NCBI GenBank assembly: GCA_039583875.1
Contig: CM077153.1
Location: 112,154,568 to 112,218,567, forward strand
Reading direction: 5' to 3'
Source: Platanthera guangdongensis
Lineage: Eukaryota; Streptophyta; Magnoliopsida; Asparagales; Orchidaceae
DNA length: 64,000 bases
Both the position numbers and the translations under genes were made by a program. A model generated the notes under the pieces. The model did not search any database, was not told the origin of the DNA, and saw only the letters and a program-made list of their open reading frames with translations. Below, piece after piece: positions 55,303 through 64,000 of this stretch (the first letter of the stretch is position 1; each line of letters starts with the position of its first letter).

Positions 55303-57259
55303 TGAAAGTGCAGGTTAGATCTGATATACTCTAGAGGGGAGAGTGAATAGAGTATGGTGCTTGCTAAAAACTTTTTACAACTCTTGTTGTATTCCTAAGT
55401 GAACAGGGAAGCAATTAAACTAAGGTAAACACAACAACTAACTAAACACAGAGCAATCACAGACCACAGCTAGAAAAAAAAAGAAAATAAGCAACCAGAA
55501 AACACAAGGAGCTATAGTGGTTCCCCAACCAATCTGGGTACATCCACTCTTCTACCACCCTAGGTAGGAATCCACTACAGGATGAGTTGATCAGGTGTCC
55601 TGGGCACCAATGGGTTTTGATCAGGTCCCCAAAAACCAAACCTCAAGTCTTTTGGAAGGAGACTTGTGAACAAGGAATCACTTTTGAAGGGATATGACAA
55701 CCCTTTATACAGGAGGTGGTGAGAGAGTGATGGTATCTTCTCTGTCAACAATCAGAGAGAAGATTCAGGTGGAATGATGTTAGCAGCTTGCTCCCCCTGA
55801 GATCTTGAATGTATCAGGAAGACTGGAGCACTGCTTTAGGGTGATAGGTCTTCAAAGACCTAGAATGCCTGGACCAGAATATGTTTCAGGAACTCCTTTG
55901 ACAGATTGGTTGATTGTTGTCCTTTGAAGTTATCCTGTGAATAGAGAGAAGAAGACTCTTGATTGAATTTGGTTATTCTTCTTCTTATTGAAAATATTCT
56001 CTGGTCAGGCTGATTGTAGTCAAGAACTTGTGATTTGAGAATGTTTGTTCTTCTGCAACTTTAGAAAATCTGTCAGATTATTTGCTGTATTGTAATTCTT
56101 GAACTCTATCACTTCTTGATTCTGTTTTCTTGTTGTGTCTCTATTTTTGTTTATCTATCTTTGTGTGTCTATCTGTCTATGACTGACTGAGGAATATTCA
56201 AAATTTTGAATGTCGAGCAGTAATTACAGTCGGCCTTGGAAAGAATCAGCAATCAATGACTTTCCTAACTGTCCCATGGAAAAAACGGCATGTAATCGTC
56301 CATAGTCAATGCACGTTCTAACGGTAACATTCCGAGAAGATCTGACATTAAATGTTCAGGAATCAGCGCCAAGAAACGGGACGGGAACCTTGAAGAAAAC
56401 CTAATCTGGATTCGTCGAACAAAGAACACATTTCGTCGAGCTGAACTTGTGTTCGTCGAGCTGAGCTAGAGTTCGTCGAGCTGAGCTTGATAGAGTTCGT
56501 CGACCAGACAATCTTCATTCATCTGATAGATAGTCTTCATTCGTCGAGCTGAGAGTCAAATTCGTCGACCTGAGAAAAGTTCTGGACTTAGACAAAATAT
56601 CTTGCATCTGCTGAAATGTTGTGTCGACAAAAGTTGGTGTCGACAAATTGATCTTGGTGTCGACATAAATCCTGGTGTCGACATAAGCTGGTGTCGACTG
56701 AAATCCTGGAGTCGACATAAGCTGGTGTCGACTGAAATCCTGGTGTCGACACAACCCTGAGTGTCGACACAGATTCTCTGAGTCCAGAAATCGTCGAGTA
56801 GAGTTTAGCATTCGTCGACCTGAGAAGCTGACTTCGTCGACTTGAGAAGTTGTGAACTTGAGGTCCATGTTTGTCGAGCTCAGAATATAATTCGTCGACC
56901 GAAGCATGAAGCTGGACTTAGAAAAATTTGAAGTTCTCCTGACTTTGGCTTGATGTAGAAACTGAGATTTCGTCGAACATAGAACATAGATCATCGAGCT
57001 CAGCACAAAGAATTGTCTTACGATCGTCGAGTACAGAACTCCTTTCGTCGAGCTGAGTTCGACGAACGTCAAACTCACATTACTTAGTCTTGAAAACTTG
57101 TGAGTCTGGAGTCTCTGAGGGTCTTGTTGAAAGCTGGTCCATCTAGAGTTGAGCCTAAGGACTTAACCTAAACTCTAGGACACAAATTGACCCTGGCTAT
57201 ACATGATGGGTCACATCCAAAGTCAGTGAACCTAGCCCAATTCAACTAGGGATCCAACT
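55303..57259 (-). repeat. Element F 5' LTR (right copy)
   Basis: Partner of 44613-46587. It ends GGATCCAACT, where the other copy has GGATCCAACA, so the terminal base is mutated. It carries the U3 motif cluster at 56410-57070 and a putative TATAAAGG on the minus strand at 55709-55702. GACAT follows at 57260-57264. Confidence 0.9.
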
Positions 57260-57264
57260 GACAT
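57260..57264. repeat. Target duplication of element F, right copy
   Basis: GACAT, identical to 44608-44612. The element C integrase reading frame resumes directly after. Confidence 0.85.
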
Positions 57265-57594
57265 CTCCATGGATTTTGTGCATGGCTTACCTCGATCGCA
57301 ATAGGGTAACGACACGATTTAGGTGATTGTGGACCACTTGACCAAAGTGGTTCATTTCATCCCGAATCGGAAAGAGGACAGCGTAGAGAAGCTTGTAGAG
57401 TTGTACGTTCACAACATTGTGCGACTACATGGGATTCCTAAGAGTATAGTTAGTGATCATCTTGGACGTTTCACGTCCAAAGACTGGAGGTTGGCTCAGA
57501 AAAATCTTGACACGAAGCATAAGTTCAGTACGATGTTCCATACTAAAAATCATGGGTAAACGGAAAGAACAAACCGTACAATAGAGTATATGCT
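57265..57594 (+). pseudogene. Element C integrase, core part
   Basis: Continues from 44612: SMDFVHGLPRSQ with stop codons at about 57301 and 57318, IVDHLTKVVHFIPNR, IVSDHLGRFTSKDW (catalytic Asp kept, next residues altered), a stop near 57556, then TERTNRTIEYM with the catalytic Glu. It is cut at 57594 by the LTR of D'. Confidence 0.88.
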
Positions 57595-58345
57595 TGTTGA
57601 TGCACGAAAACACAAGGGGGGTCGAGCACAACCAGCTAACTTGTTCGATCACAGGGGGAATAGGGAGACTGCGAGTAGCGATCTACTAAGCGGATGAGAG
57701 CTGGAAGAAGAGCAGGGCCGTGAACCACGACAACAACAGACTTCGCCCGTCGCGGCCTGAATGCCTCTCTTGCGACGGGCTTTCCCTTGATTGAAGAAGG
57801 ATCTAGTTACAAGTGAAAGGAAAAGACTGAGGGAAGTAGAGCAAGGGGGAGTCCGCAAGGCACAGGATTCGAGTCCGCAGCCTGTAACAAGTAGGCTCCT
57901 GGGTCCGAGTCAGCGTGTCTTGAGTGCACCACCTCCCCCCTATTTATAGGATAGGGGGCCTGCCCAAACGGGCAGTGCTAAAATAACCGGCTGCCCGGGG
58001 TACAGGAGAACCGGGCAGCAGTGATGGGAAGCAAAAAGAAAGAACACGCCAGTCCGCACAGAAGTGGCGGACTGGGCTCGCGAGCTGGAGCTTCCACTGC
58101 TGCTGGGCGCGCCAACTGGAGGGCGGCGGCCTGGGCGGACGAGATACTTCGTCCGCCGCTGTAGAACCTGTTGCCCAAAGCGCCGGCGGACTGAGCGAAC
58201 TGGTCCTTGCGTCCGCTGCTGGAGTTTCACCCTTGGCGCCCGACTGGTGACAGTGCCGGACTGGGCGGACGGACAAATCCTGTCCGCGCCTGTTGAATGG
58301 GGGGCTCTGGAATCTTGTAGTACGTTGCGTACTGAGGGGTTAACA
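57595..58345 (-). repeat. Element D' 3' LTR
   Basis: 751 bp, TGTTGATGCACG...GGGGTTAACA. It is clearly related to, but more diverged from, the two LTRs of D, which are near-identical to each other. So D' is a separate insertion. TATAAATA lies on the minus strand at 57948-57941. U3 (57960-58345) has GCGGAC/GTCCGC motifs. Confidence 0.9.
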
Positions 58346-58435
58346 TAATCCCCGCACATTTTTAAGTTTCCAGAAAAACTTCGAAAATGTTTCTTTAATC
58401 GCCGAGTCCGCAAACCTCGAAAATCCCGCCAAAGC

Positions 58436-58443
58436 TATAAATA
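58436..58443 (+). promoter_or_regulatory. Putative TATA box of antisense gene 1 (D')
   Basis: TATAAATA, about 85 bp upstream of the ancestral start position (58528-58530), conserved with 21505-21512 in D. Confidence 0.55.
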
Positions 58444-58593
58444 CTGCTGGAGAGTCTGGATCTGCCGAGAATCTCGATCGACACGGGGCGATACTCACCA
58501 CTTGCGGTCTCCACTTTCCAGTCCGGCATAGCAAGACTTGGTGCATTCCTCTCTAGCCTCACTGCCAAAGGCGACTCGGAGCCGTCAACGCCA

Positions 58594-60489
58594 ATGAAGA
58601 CCAAGAAAATTGCAAAGAGGCCGGCAAGACAAGATCATGTCCGCCTCGCAGGAGAAAACTCCCAGAACGAGAACCCCGCGGAGAAGTCAGCCCGCCCTAC
58701 TGATACATTTGCTCGCGGAGAAGCCGCAGTTGATGCTGAACCACTGAGCGAGAGGATGACGACCTTGTCGGACTCCGTCCATTCCCAGAAAACCGTGACA
58801 TCGGCGGATACTGCTGGCGAACGCACTGAGGCCGACATATCTTCTCCTAATGCCCAGGTGCCTATTGTCAACCTGGATGACGAAGATAGGCGGACTGAGG
58901 AAGAGGACGGTGTGCTTCCAAAAGCATCGACAGCTGCGAACCCGGAGCCTGTCCGCGAAGACCAGCCTTTGGGGTCCGCCGCGGATCCTGCTGAGAAGAC
59001 AACCAAGAGGAAGAAGAGGAAGAGGAGCGGAGCGACCGTCGCTGAGCGGGTGGAGAAGAAGCTGCGCGCTATGAAGGAGAAGAATATCTCCAAGCGGACC
59101 GGGGAGGCGGACTTGCAACACAGGCCGCGCGACAAAGAAGTCCCCGACAGCGACCTGATAACACCGGAGGCCCAAATCCGGGCGGACAATTCTCTTTCCA
59201 CGGTCAGTCTTTCCACGGATGAGATTATTGATTCCATAGACGTCGACCAACTTGACTTAATCCACGACTCCTTGCTGGTTGTACTGCAGCAGAATGAGGC
59301 GGAGACCGCTGGAGACAAGGGCGACGAACTCCCATCTCTGTCCGCTGCGGAGGAAGAGGAGAGGGAGAGGCTGAGGGAGAAGATAGCGGAGCAAAAGAAG
59401 CAAATCGTTGCTCATGTTGCTGCAGTCGGGGCGGCCTCGAAGCAGATCGCCGCGGACAAAGCTGCTGAGGATCTGCGGATTGCCGCGGAGCTGCTGCGGT
59501 CAGGTAAACTTCAACCTGCGCCTAAATATTTTCAGCGCAAGTGGCTTTACAGGTCGCCGCCGCGGAAATCGAAGCCCATAAAGATCATCACGGAGACGGA
59601 CGATATTGTAGTGTCGACAAGCTCTGCTGTTAAGAAAAGAGCTAAGGTCCACCGCGAATGGAGGAAGCGATTAAGCGTCTTTGACCCGGAGCGGGTAAGG
59701 CGTCCAATCTTCTTCGATAGTCGGCGACTTGCTGCTGCTATGTCTCAAAGTGATTTTTCATCCTTTCTTCGTGTCCGCCGCGAGCTGCCTTTGAATGTGG
59801 AGTTGACTTTGTTTGTTGCAGGTGGGAAGTCGCCGCCGGACTCTACCGAGAGTGGCGAGATCACAGTCACGCCGAACCCCGGTGCTGACGCGGTCTCAAA
59901 TATGGAACCCGCGGAAGACGAGCCATCCAGCCTGAATATGGTTCAAGAGTTAGAGAAGAAATTTCAATTCGAAATGGAATGCTTGAAAAAAGAGTTGGAG
60001 AAAGCCAAGGAGCGTGAGGAAGCGTTCGCCGCGCGCGAAAAACAATTTGCTGAGCGCGAGATGGCTCTGAAGGATCAGGTCGCCAGCATTTCCAGGGCGC
60101 TGGAGAGATCTGATAAGGAGAAGAAAAGGCTCGCGGATGATGTCCACTACTACAAAGGCAAACACTTCGCGTCTGTGCGTGAGGAGAAAGGGAAGCGGGC
60201 TGCAGAGATCGCTGACCGGAGGCCGCGAGTACCAGACCGCGCGGCTTCGGAGATCGCCGCACCGACAGGTGGTGTCCCACGTGCTGCGGACGAGGAGCTG
60301 AGGCCGGCAGCGGAGCCAATGGTGCCCCTTAGTCGAGTAGACCGGGAAGCTGCCCATATGCACCGGACTATAAACGTCATTCATCATCATCTCTGCCGCG
60401 TATATAGTGAAATCCTTCAGATAAGCGATCAGGCGGCTCATCTATGTCGGGATAGGGCAGAGAAGCGAACTGAAAATAGAGACCGCTGA
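58594..60489 (+). CDS. Antisense gene 1 of element D' (coiled-coil, nuclear-type protein)
   Basis: An uninterrupted 631-codon frame on the strand opposite gag-pol. The start used in D (ATG at 21597) reads ATA here (58528-58530), so the first available Met is 22 codons later at 58594. Visible features: basic N-terminus (KTKKIAKRPARQ); acidic Ser/Thr-rich stretch (~55-110); a strong nuclear localisation-type cluster TKRKKRKRSG at ~137-146; an acidic segment with EEEERERLREKIAEQKKQ; a conserved block KLQPAPKYFQRKWLYRSPPR; and a long Glu/Lys/Arg coiled coil near residues 450-540 (ELEKKFQFEMECLKKELEKA). The C-terminus has HRTINVIHHHL. I recognise no enzyme domain. Antisense extra ORFs of unknown function are known in Tat-lineage elements. 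It may be a DNA-binding or scaffold protein (inference). Confidence 0.75.
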   Translation: MKTKKIAKRPARQDHVRLAGENSQNENPAEKSARPTDTFARGEAAVDAEPLSERMTTLSDSVHSQKTVTSADTAGERTEADISSPNAQVPIVNLDDEDRRTEEEDGVLPKASTAANPEPVREDQPLGSAADPAEKTTKRKKRKRSGATVAERVEKKLRAMKEKNISKRTGEADLQHRPRDKEVPDSDLITPEAQIRADNSLSTVSLSTDEIIDSIDVDQLDLIHDSLLVVLQQNEAETAGDKGDELPSLSAAEEEERERLREKIAEQKKQIVAHVAAVGAASKQIAADKAAEDLRIAAELLRSGKLQPAPKYFQRKWLYRSPPRKSKPIKIITETDDIVVSTSSAVKKRAKVHREWRKRLSVFDPERVRRPIFFDSRRLAAAMSQSDFSSFLRVRRELPLNVELTLFVAGGKSPPDSTESGEITVTPNPGADAVSNMEPAEDEPSSLNMVQELEKKFQFEMECLKKELEKAKEREEAFAAREKQFAEREMALKDQVASISRALERSDKEKKRLADDVHYYKGKHFASVREEKGKRAAEIADRRPRVPDRAASEIAAPTGGVPRAADEELRPAAEPMVPLSRVDREAAHMHRTINVIHHHLCRVYSEILQISDQAAHLCRDRAEKRTENRDR

Positions 60490-60880
60490 GCCCGCAGTGC
60501 TCATTTTTTATGTTGAATGTATACTTCTGTATAATTGTTTTAAACATTGCTGTGATGTGATCGGTTAAACCTTTATCGCGATCTATGCGGACGCAGATTA
60601 TAAATCCGCTTATTTTATAATAAACCTTGGCTTGATCTGTGGCGGACTGTGCGGACTAGCGCTGTGTCCGCTTCTTGTTAACCTGCAGGTGGGAAAATTC
60701 GCGATCTGAGCGGATAAGGAACTGCGACGGCCACGACTTGGCCTTGAATCTCTTTTGGAATGTTAATTTGTCTTTTATATCCGCGCTATTTGTTTGGCTG
60801 CTTTTTAAACATTTTGCGGACTGTGCGGATTGAATATGCGACCTGCGCGGACTGGCCAAAAAGCTGTCAGAAATTTTATC

Positions 60881-60888
60881 TATAAATA
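60881..60888 (+). promoter_or_regulatory. Putative TATA box of antisense gene 2 (D')
   Basis: TATAAATA, 63 bp upstream of the ATG at 60951, conserved with 24023-24030 in D. The 390 bp between the two genes otherwise holds only GCGGAC-rich non-coding sequence. Confidence 0.55.
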
Positions 60889-60950
60889 CTGCCTTCTGCT
60901 TTCTCTATGTAGGAAATTCCTGAAGTAAACGAAACCCTGCGGCCTGCAAC

Positions 60951-62781
60951 ATGGTGTCCGCGCGTACTGATGCTGCAGTCGCCTTCCACTCTGCCGACCA
61001 CAGAAAATGCACTTTGAAAGAGGCTGACCTGGCGGCTTTTGTTGAAAAGAAGATGGCGGACTCCAACATTCTTGTCCGCCAACCCGCACACCAGGAAAGA
61101 TTGAACTTCTCGACGGCGACCCAGATCGTCATTCCAGTTGACCACTTCGACAGCGGATTCAAGTTCCCGCTCTTATGGGAGCTTGACGCAATTTTCGAGC
61201 ACTACGGGATGGTGCCCGGCCAGCTCGCGCCGAATACCGTCGCTGCGATCTGCAGCTTCCTCTCTTACCTGCGATCTGAAAGGATTGCCTTCTCAATGAA
61301 CATCTTCCGCAAAATATTCTCTGTCCGCTCCATAACTGCCTCCGGAGGCCGCCCCTACAAGGGTGTAATTTACTTCTATTGCAGGGGGATGAAAGTAGTG
61401 GGTCTTCCAAACAAGATCCACAACTGGACCTCAAGGTTCTTAATCTTTGAGGGCGACCTCGGGTTCGCGCACACTTATCCGCAGGTGCGCGCGGACTCCG
61501 CTTTCAAAAACATGCAGCTGGACGACCTGGAGTCCGCAATTGTCGAGTTCCTGGCCAACGCCAGGCTTGATATTGAGCACTACCTTCCGCTGCTAGCGAG
61601 CTTAGCGGACGTCACGCCTGAGGACAGTAAGTAGCTTAGCGGACTCAGCTTTTGTATTCGCCGCGACCATGCTTTTTTAACCGGTTCTCTTTTTGCAGCG
61701 ACCTTGGCGGTGCCCGCCAACCTGCCGCAGACGCCAAGCGGCTTTGTTCCTACACAAAAGGAGAAGAAAGAAGCGGTTGCAAAGAAGAGGAAGGAGGAAG
61801 GGGATCCCGCAGCGGACTACTCCTCCTCTGAAAGCTTCTCCATGACCGGCTTTGGCATCAGCCAGAGGGACCTTAGGGGGAACCCTATGGTCCATTGGCA
61901 CAGCAAGGAGAAGCATGTCCGCTTATCCACCGCACTTCCCTCGTGGAGGAGTCCGCGGATAACGCGCCACGCCCATGTTGCGCTCTCCACTCTCTACGGA
62001 AAGCGCAACTTGAGCGAACTGAAGAAGGTGTCCGCCGCCGACCTCCCTCTGCTGGCCTCTCAGGCCTCTGCGAACAGCGCGGTGACAAATCATTATGTTG
62101 CCACTCTGGCCAGAGACCTGTTGAGGCAAAATGAACAGCTTCAGAAAGATAATAAAGCGCTGAGGGAAAGGAACGCGCGGCTGGGAGAAAGGAATGCCCG
62201 GCAAAGAGAGGAGCTGGCGGTGAGTTGAATTCGCCGCGATCTGGATTTGCTATTCGCCGCGATCTGTCTGATAGTTTGCAATCTTGCTTTTGCAGGTCGC
62301 CTATGACTTGGAGAACAATAAATTCCAGGCCGCCACGCTCCCTTTTGTGATGGAGACAGTTGAGGTTGCTGTTGAGCGGCTTGCCCGCGACGGCCTCATG
62401 AAGGAGGGAGGGGGCGGCGTCCCCTTTGTGGAGATCTTTCCGGAGCTGGCCCCTCAGGTCGCAGCGATGGAAAGAGCCAAAAAAGGAAAAGAGGTTATTG
62501 AGGAAGATGATGATGATGAAGACGAAGAAGAAGAAGACGGAGGCTCTCAAGGCGAAGAGCAAGTCCCTGCGGACAACGCTGAATCCAGCCGGCGAGGAGA
62601 GGATCTGTCCGCCGAGTCCGACACATCTGCTTCTTCCTCTGCTACTGGCAGCTCGCATAGCGGGTCCGCCACTAGTTCAGGGTCGGGTAGCAGCGAGAGC
62701 GACTCGAGGGATTATTCTCCAGAAGTAGATGTCGTCGGCGACAGCCCTGCACCTCCAGAGAAGAGACAGCGGACTGATTGA
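60951..62781 (+). CDS. Antisense gene 2 of element D': three-exon gene, putative gypsy-type transposon domain
   Basis: Exons 60951-61626, 61699-62219 and 62296-62781. Introns of 72 and 76 bp have GTAAGT...TTTTTGCAG and GTGAGT...TTTTGCAG borders. Joined exons keep one frame of 561 codons including the stop. Without splicing, each exon runs into a stop a few codons into the intron. Exon 1 has FKFPLLWELDAIFEHYGMVP, QLAPNTVAAICSFLSYL and GVIYFYCRGMKVVGLP, resembling the plant putative gypsy-type transposon family (PF04195-like). Exon 2 is basic (KEKKEAVAKKRKEEG) and ends in a Gln/Arg coiled coil (LLRQNEQLQKDNKALRERN). Exon 3 has a helical segment, then a strongly acidic run (EEDDDDEDEEEEDGG), a Ser/Gly-rich tail and KRQRTD at the end. 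Its function is unknown. Everything points to a nuclear protein. Confidence 0.8.
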
Positions 62782-64000
62782 ACAATGCATATGTATACAT
62801 TTTGTAATTTTTGTAAAAAGTGGCGGACGCAAGACTGCAGTCCGCCGAACATTTTGAATGATGTAAATTTTTTGATGAAATAGAAAGGATATTTTTTGGC
62901 ATGTGTGCTTTCTGCAATGCTCTTTTTTCCACGCTCACCGCACCGATACTTAGCAGTCCGCACGACACGCTAATAAACCTGGGCTTTTTTAACTTGCTGA
63001 TTAGAAATAATCGTTGTTCGCCTTTAGAAGAAAAACAATAGCAGGCGGACGCTGTTTAGCTCCAATTGAAGTCCGCATGATATGTCATTTATAATGAATC
63101 TTGCTGATTAGAGACTTAGACATCAACTCATTCATCATCCGCCTCAGAGAACAGCCAGTTGATAATAAGGCCAGGGGTACTTGAGTTATAGTTGTAGTCC
63201 GCAAGCTAGACCGCACATAATATAAAAGCACATTGATTATTAACTTGACAAATAATGCGAAAACCATTCCGCGGACTGAGCAGATACAGAAAACTAATCC
63301 GCTTATAATAAATCAAACTTGTATAACATGAAAATCATTCTGCGAACTGAGCAGATACAGTCAACCAATCCGCTCATTGTAGATATGATCTATAAACTAC
63401 CCTGCGGACTGAGGGGATACAGAAAACCAATCCGCTAAAGATAACCAGCTTGCAATCCCAAGGAAAGCTTCGAACTATGCGGATAACGAATCGAGTCCGC
63501 CAAGGATAGAAATGATCTATAGCTTGCGACCAGGTGGGCAGGTGAGCCTGAGGCGGCATACTTTCCTCACCGGACTACAAGCTATAAGATCAACCCAAAT
63601 AGGCGGACTGCGCGGACAGAGAAAACCAGTTCGCCAAAGATAGAAATGATCTATAGCTTGCGACCAGGTGGGCAGGTGAGCCTGAACGGCATACTTTCCT
63701 CACCGGGCTACAAGCTATAAGATCAACCCAAATAGGCGGACTGCGCGGACAGAGAAAACCAGTCCGCATAATATTCCCTGCAAAAAGTAAGACCCTCATT
63801 TGGCGGAACGGTTCCCTGCCCTCTTGCCTGGAGTACAGTCTAAACTGTGGGTCTCCTGCAGACACTGCTTGAGGGTACCATGGAGTGTTCGAGAGTTATA
63901 AGCTAAGATGACCCGCGGGCAGGTGAGCCGGAACGACATACTTTCCTCATGTGATCATCGAAGTTGTAACAATATCCCTAAAGCGGCATGGTAGAGCTTT
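62782..64000. repeat. Hairpin-rich spacer of element D'
   Basis: No gene seen. It corresponds to 25948-27153 in D. Units with GCGGACTGAGCGGATACAGA...AACCAATCCGC arms recur near 63272, 63340, 63405 and 63600. The ATAGCTTG...CAAGCTAT hairpin occurs twice in tandem (about 63511-63586 and 63653-63720), each enclosing GGTGAGC...CTCACC. A further GGCAGGTGAGCC...TTTCCTCA half-unit is at 63918-63950. Confidence 0.7.

Larger units (their letters stand above)
44613..57259 (-). mobile_element. Element F: Sirevirus-like Ty1/copia element with extra 3' ORF
   Basis: A 12.6-kb minus-strand copia element. LTRs are 1975 bp (44613-46587) and 1957 bp (55303-57259). PBS TGGTATCAAAGC is at 55300-55289 and PPT AGTGGGAGAT at 46588-46597 (minus). 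The order gag, protease, integrase, RT, RNase H (copia order) is followed by a long extra ORF before the 3' LTR. Size, PBS and the ORF after pol fit the Sirevirus lineage. A 5-bp target duplication GACAT flanks it. All genes are broken. Confidence 0.88.
40445..64000 (+). mobile_element. Element C: Ty3/gypsy (Tekay-like), outermost element
   Basis: LTR end, PBS (40875), gag, protease, RT/RNase H and integrase run on the plus strand to 44612. Integrase continues at 57265 after element F and is cut again at 57594 by element D'. The remainder, including the 3' LTR, should lie beyond the window. The pol part stays in one reading frame with nonsense codons only. Confidence 0.8.
57595..64000 (-). 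mobile_element. Element D': second copy of the Tat-type family (partial, runs off window)
   Basis: Same LTR ends, antisense cassette and hairpin spacer as element D, in the same relative orientation: the left LTR is the 3' LTR, and gag-pol would be on the minus strand beyond 64000. It lies in element C integrase. The left flank ATGCT (57590-57594) is the presumed target duplication, with its partner outside the window. The end of the window corresponds to about 27153 in element D. Confidence 0.9.

Noticed and set aside
58635..59318. 227-codon minus-strand ORF opposite antisense gene 1
   Set aside because: Shadow of the GC-rich antisense gene 1 frame. It is Ser/Ala-rich with no domain, and its counterpart in D is not maintained.
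59800..59825. Possible intron in antisense gene 1 at TTTGTTTGTTGCAG
   Set aside because: It is acceptor-like, but the frame is open through it and no matching donor with a frame-keeping exon was evident. A single exon is simpler.
61885..62658. 257-codon minus-strand ORF opposite antisense gene 2
   Set aside because: It crosses both intron borders of the plus-strand gene and reads the acidic run as Phe/Leu/Ile. It is a typical shadow.

Overview
The window is plant nuclear heterochromatin made almost entirely of nested transposable elements. The lineages point to a flowering plant: Tekay/Del-type Ty3/gypsy chromoviruses, a Tat-type (Retand/Ogre-like) Ty3/gypsy family with a second RNase H and antisense genes, a Sirevirus-like Ty1/copia element, and BED-finger hAT transposons. 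I found no host gene, rRNA, tRNA gene or CRISPR array. Nearly every coding region is broken by in-frame stops or frameshifts. The exception is an antisense gene pair in the right-most element (58.6-62.8 kb).

Layout, outermost first. Element C (Tekay-like, + strand) has the end of its 5' LTR at 40445-40871, then PBS, gag and pol to 44612, with its integrase resuming at 57265-57594. Element A (Tekay-like, + strand) sits in C's LTR and ends at 40444; its 5' LTR starts before the window. A is interrupted four times. (1) A truncated gypsy element B (- strand, 948-13673) lies in its 5' LTR, and B holds a complete non-autonomous LTR element E (- strand, 2056-8448, target duplication CTTAT). (2) A hAT transposon lies at 16201-19076. 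(3) A full-length Tat-type element D (- strand, 20664-33828) splits A's pol. (4) A second, internally deleted hAT with GGCGC-rich ends (38682-40345) lies in A's 3' LTR. C's pol is split by the Sirevirus-like element F (- strand, 44613-57259, target duplication GACAT) and by a second copy of D, called D' (57595 to beyond the window end). C > A > B > E is four levels of nesting.

The most interesting biology is in D and D'. Between their 3' LTR and pol lies a cassette on the strand opposite gag-pol. It holds two genes, each with its own TATAAATA box. The second has three exons with GT-AG introns and an open reading frame of 560 codons plus stop in D'. A conserved array of hairpin-forming repeats separates this cassette from the converging gag-pol gene. 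The hexamer GCGGAC/GTCCGC is strikingly dense over the whole family, coding parts included.

A second theme runs through the window. In all five LTR families whose U3 is visible (A, B, D, E, F), the region upstream of the putative TATA box carries a cluster of short CpG-rich palindromes with a family-specific core. Names A to F, D' and hAT1/hAT2 are labels for this report. Mismatch counts were made by eye.
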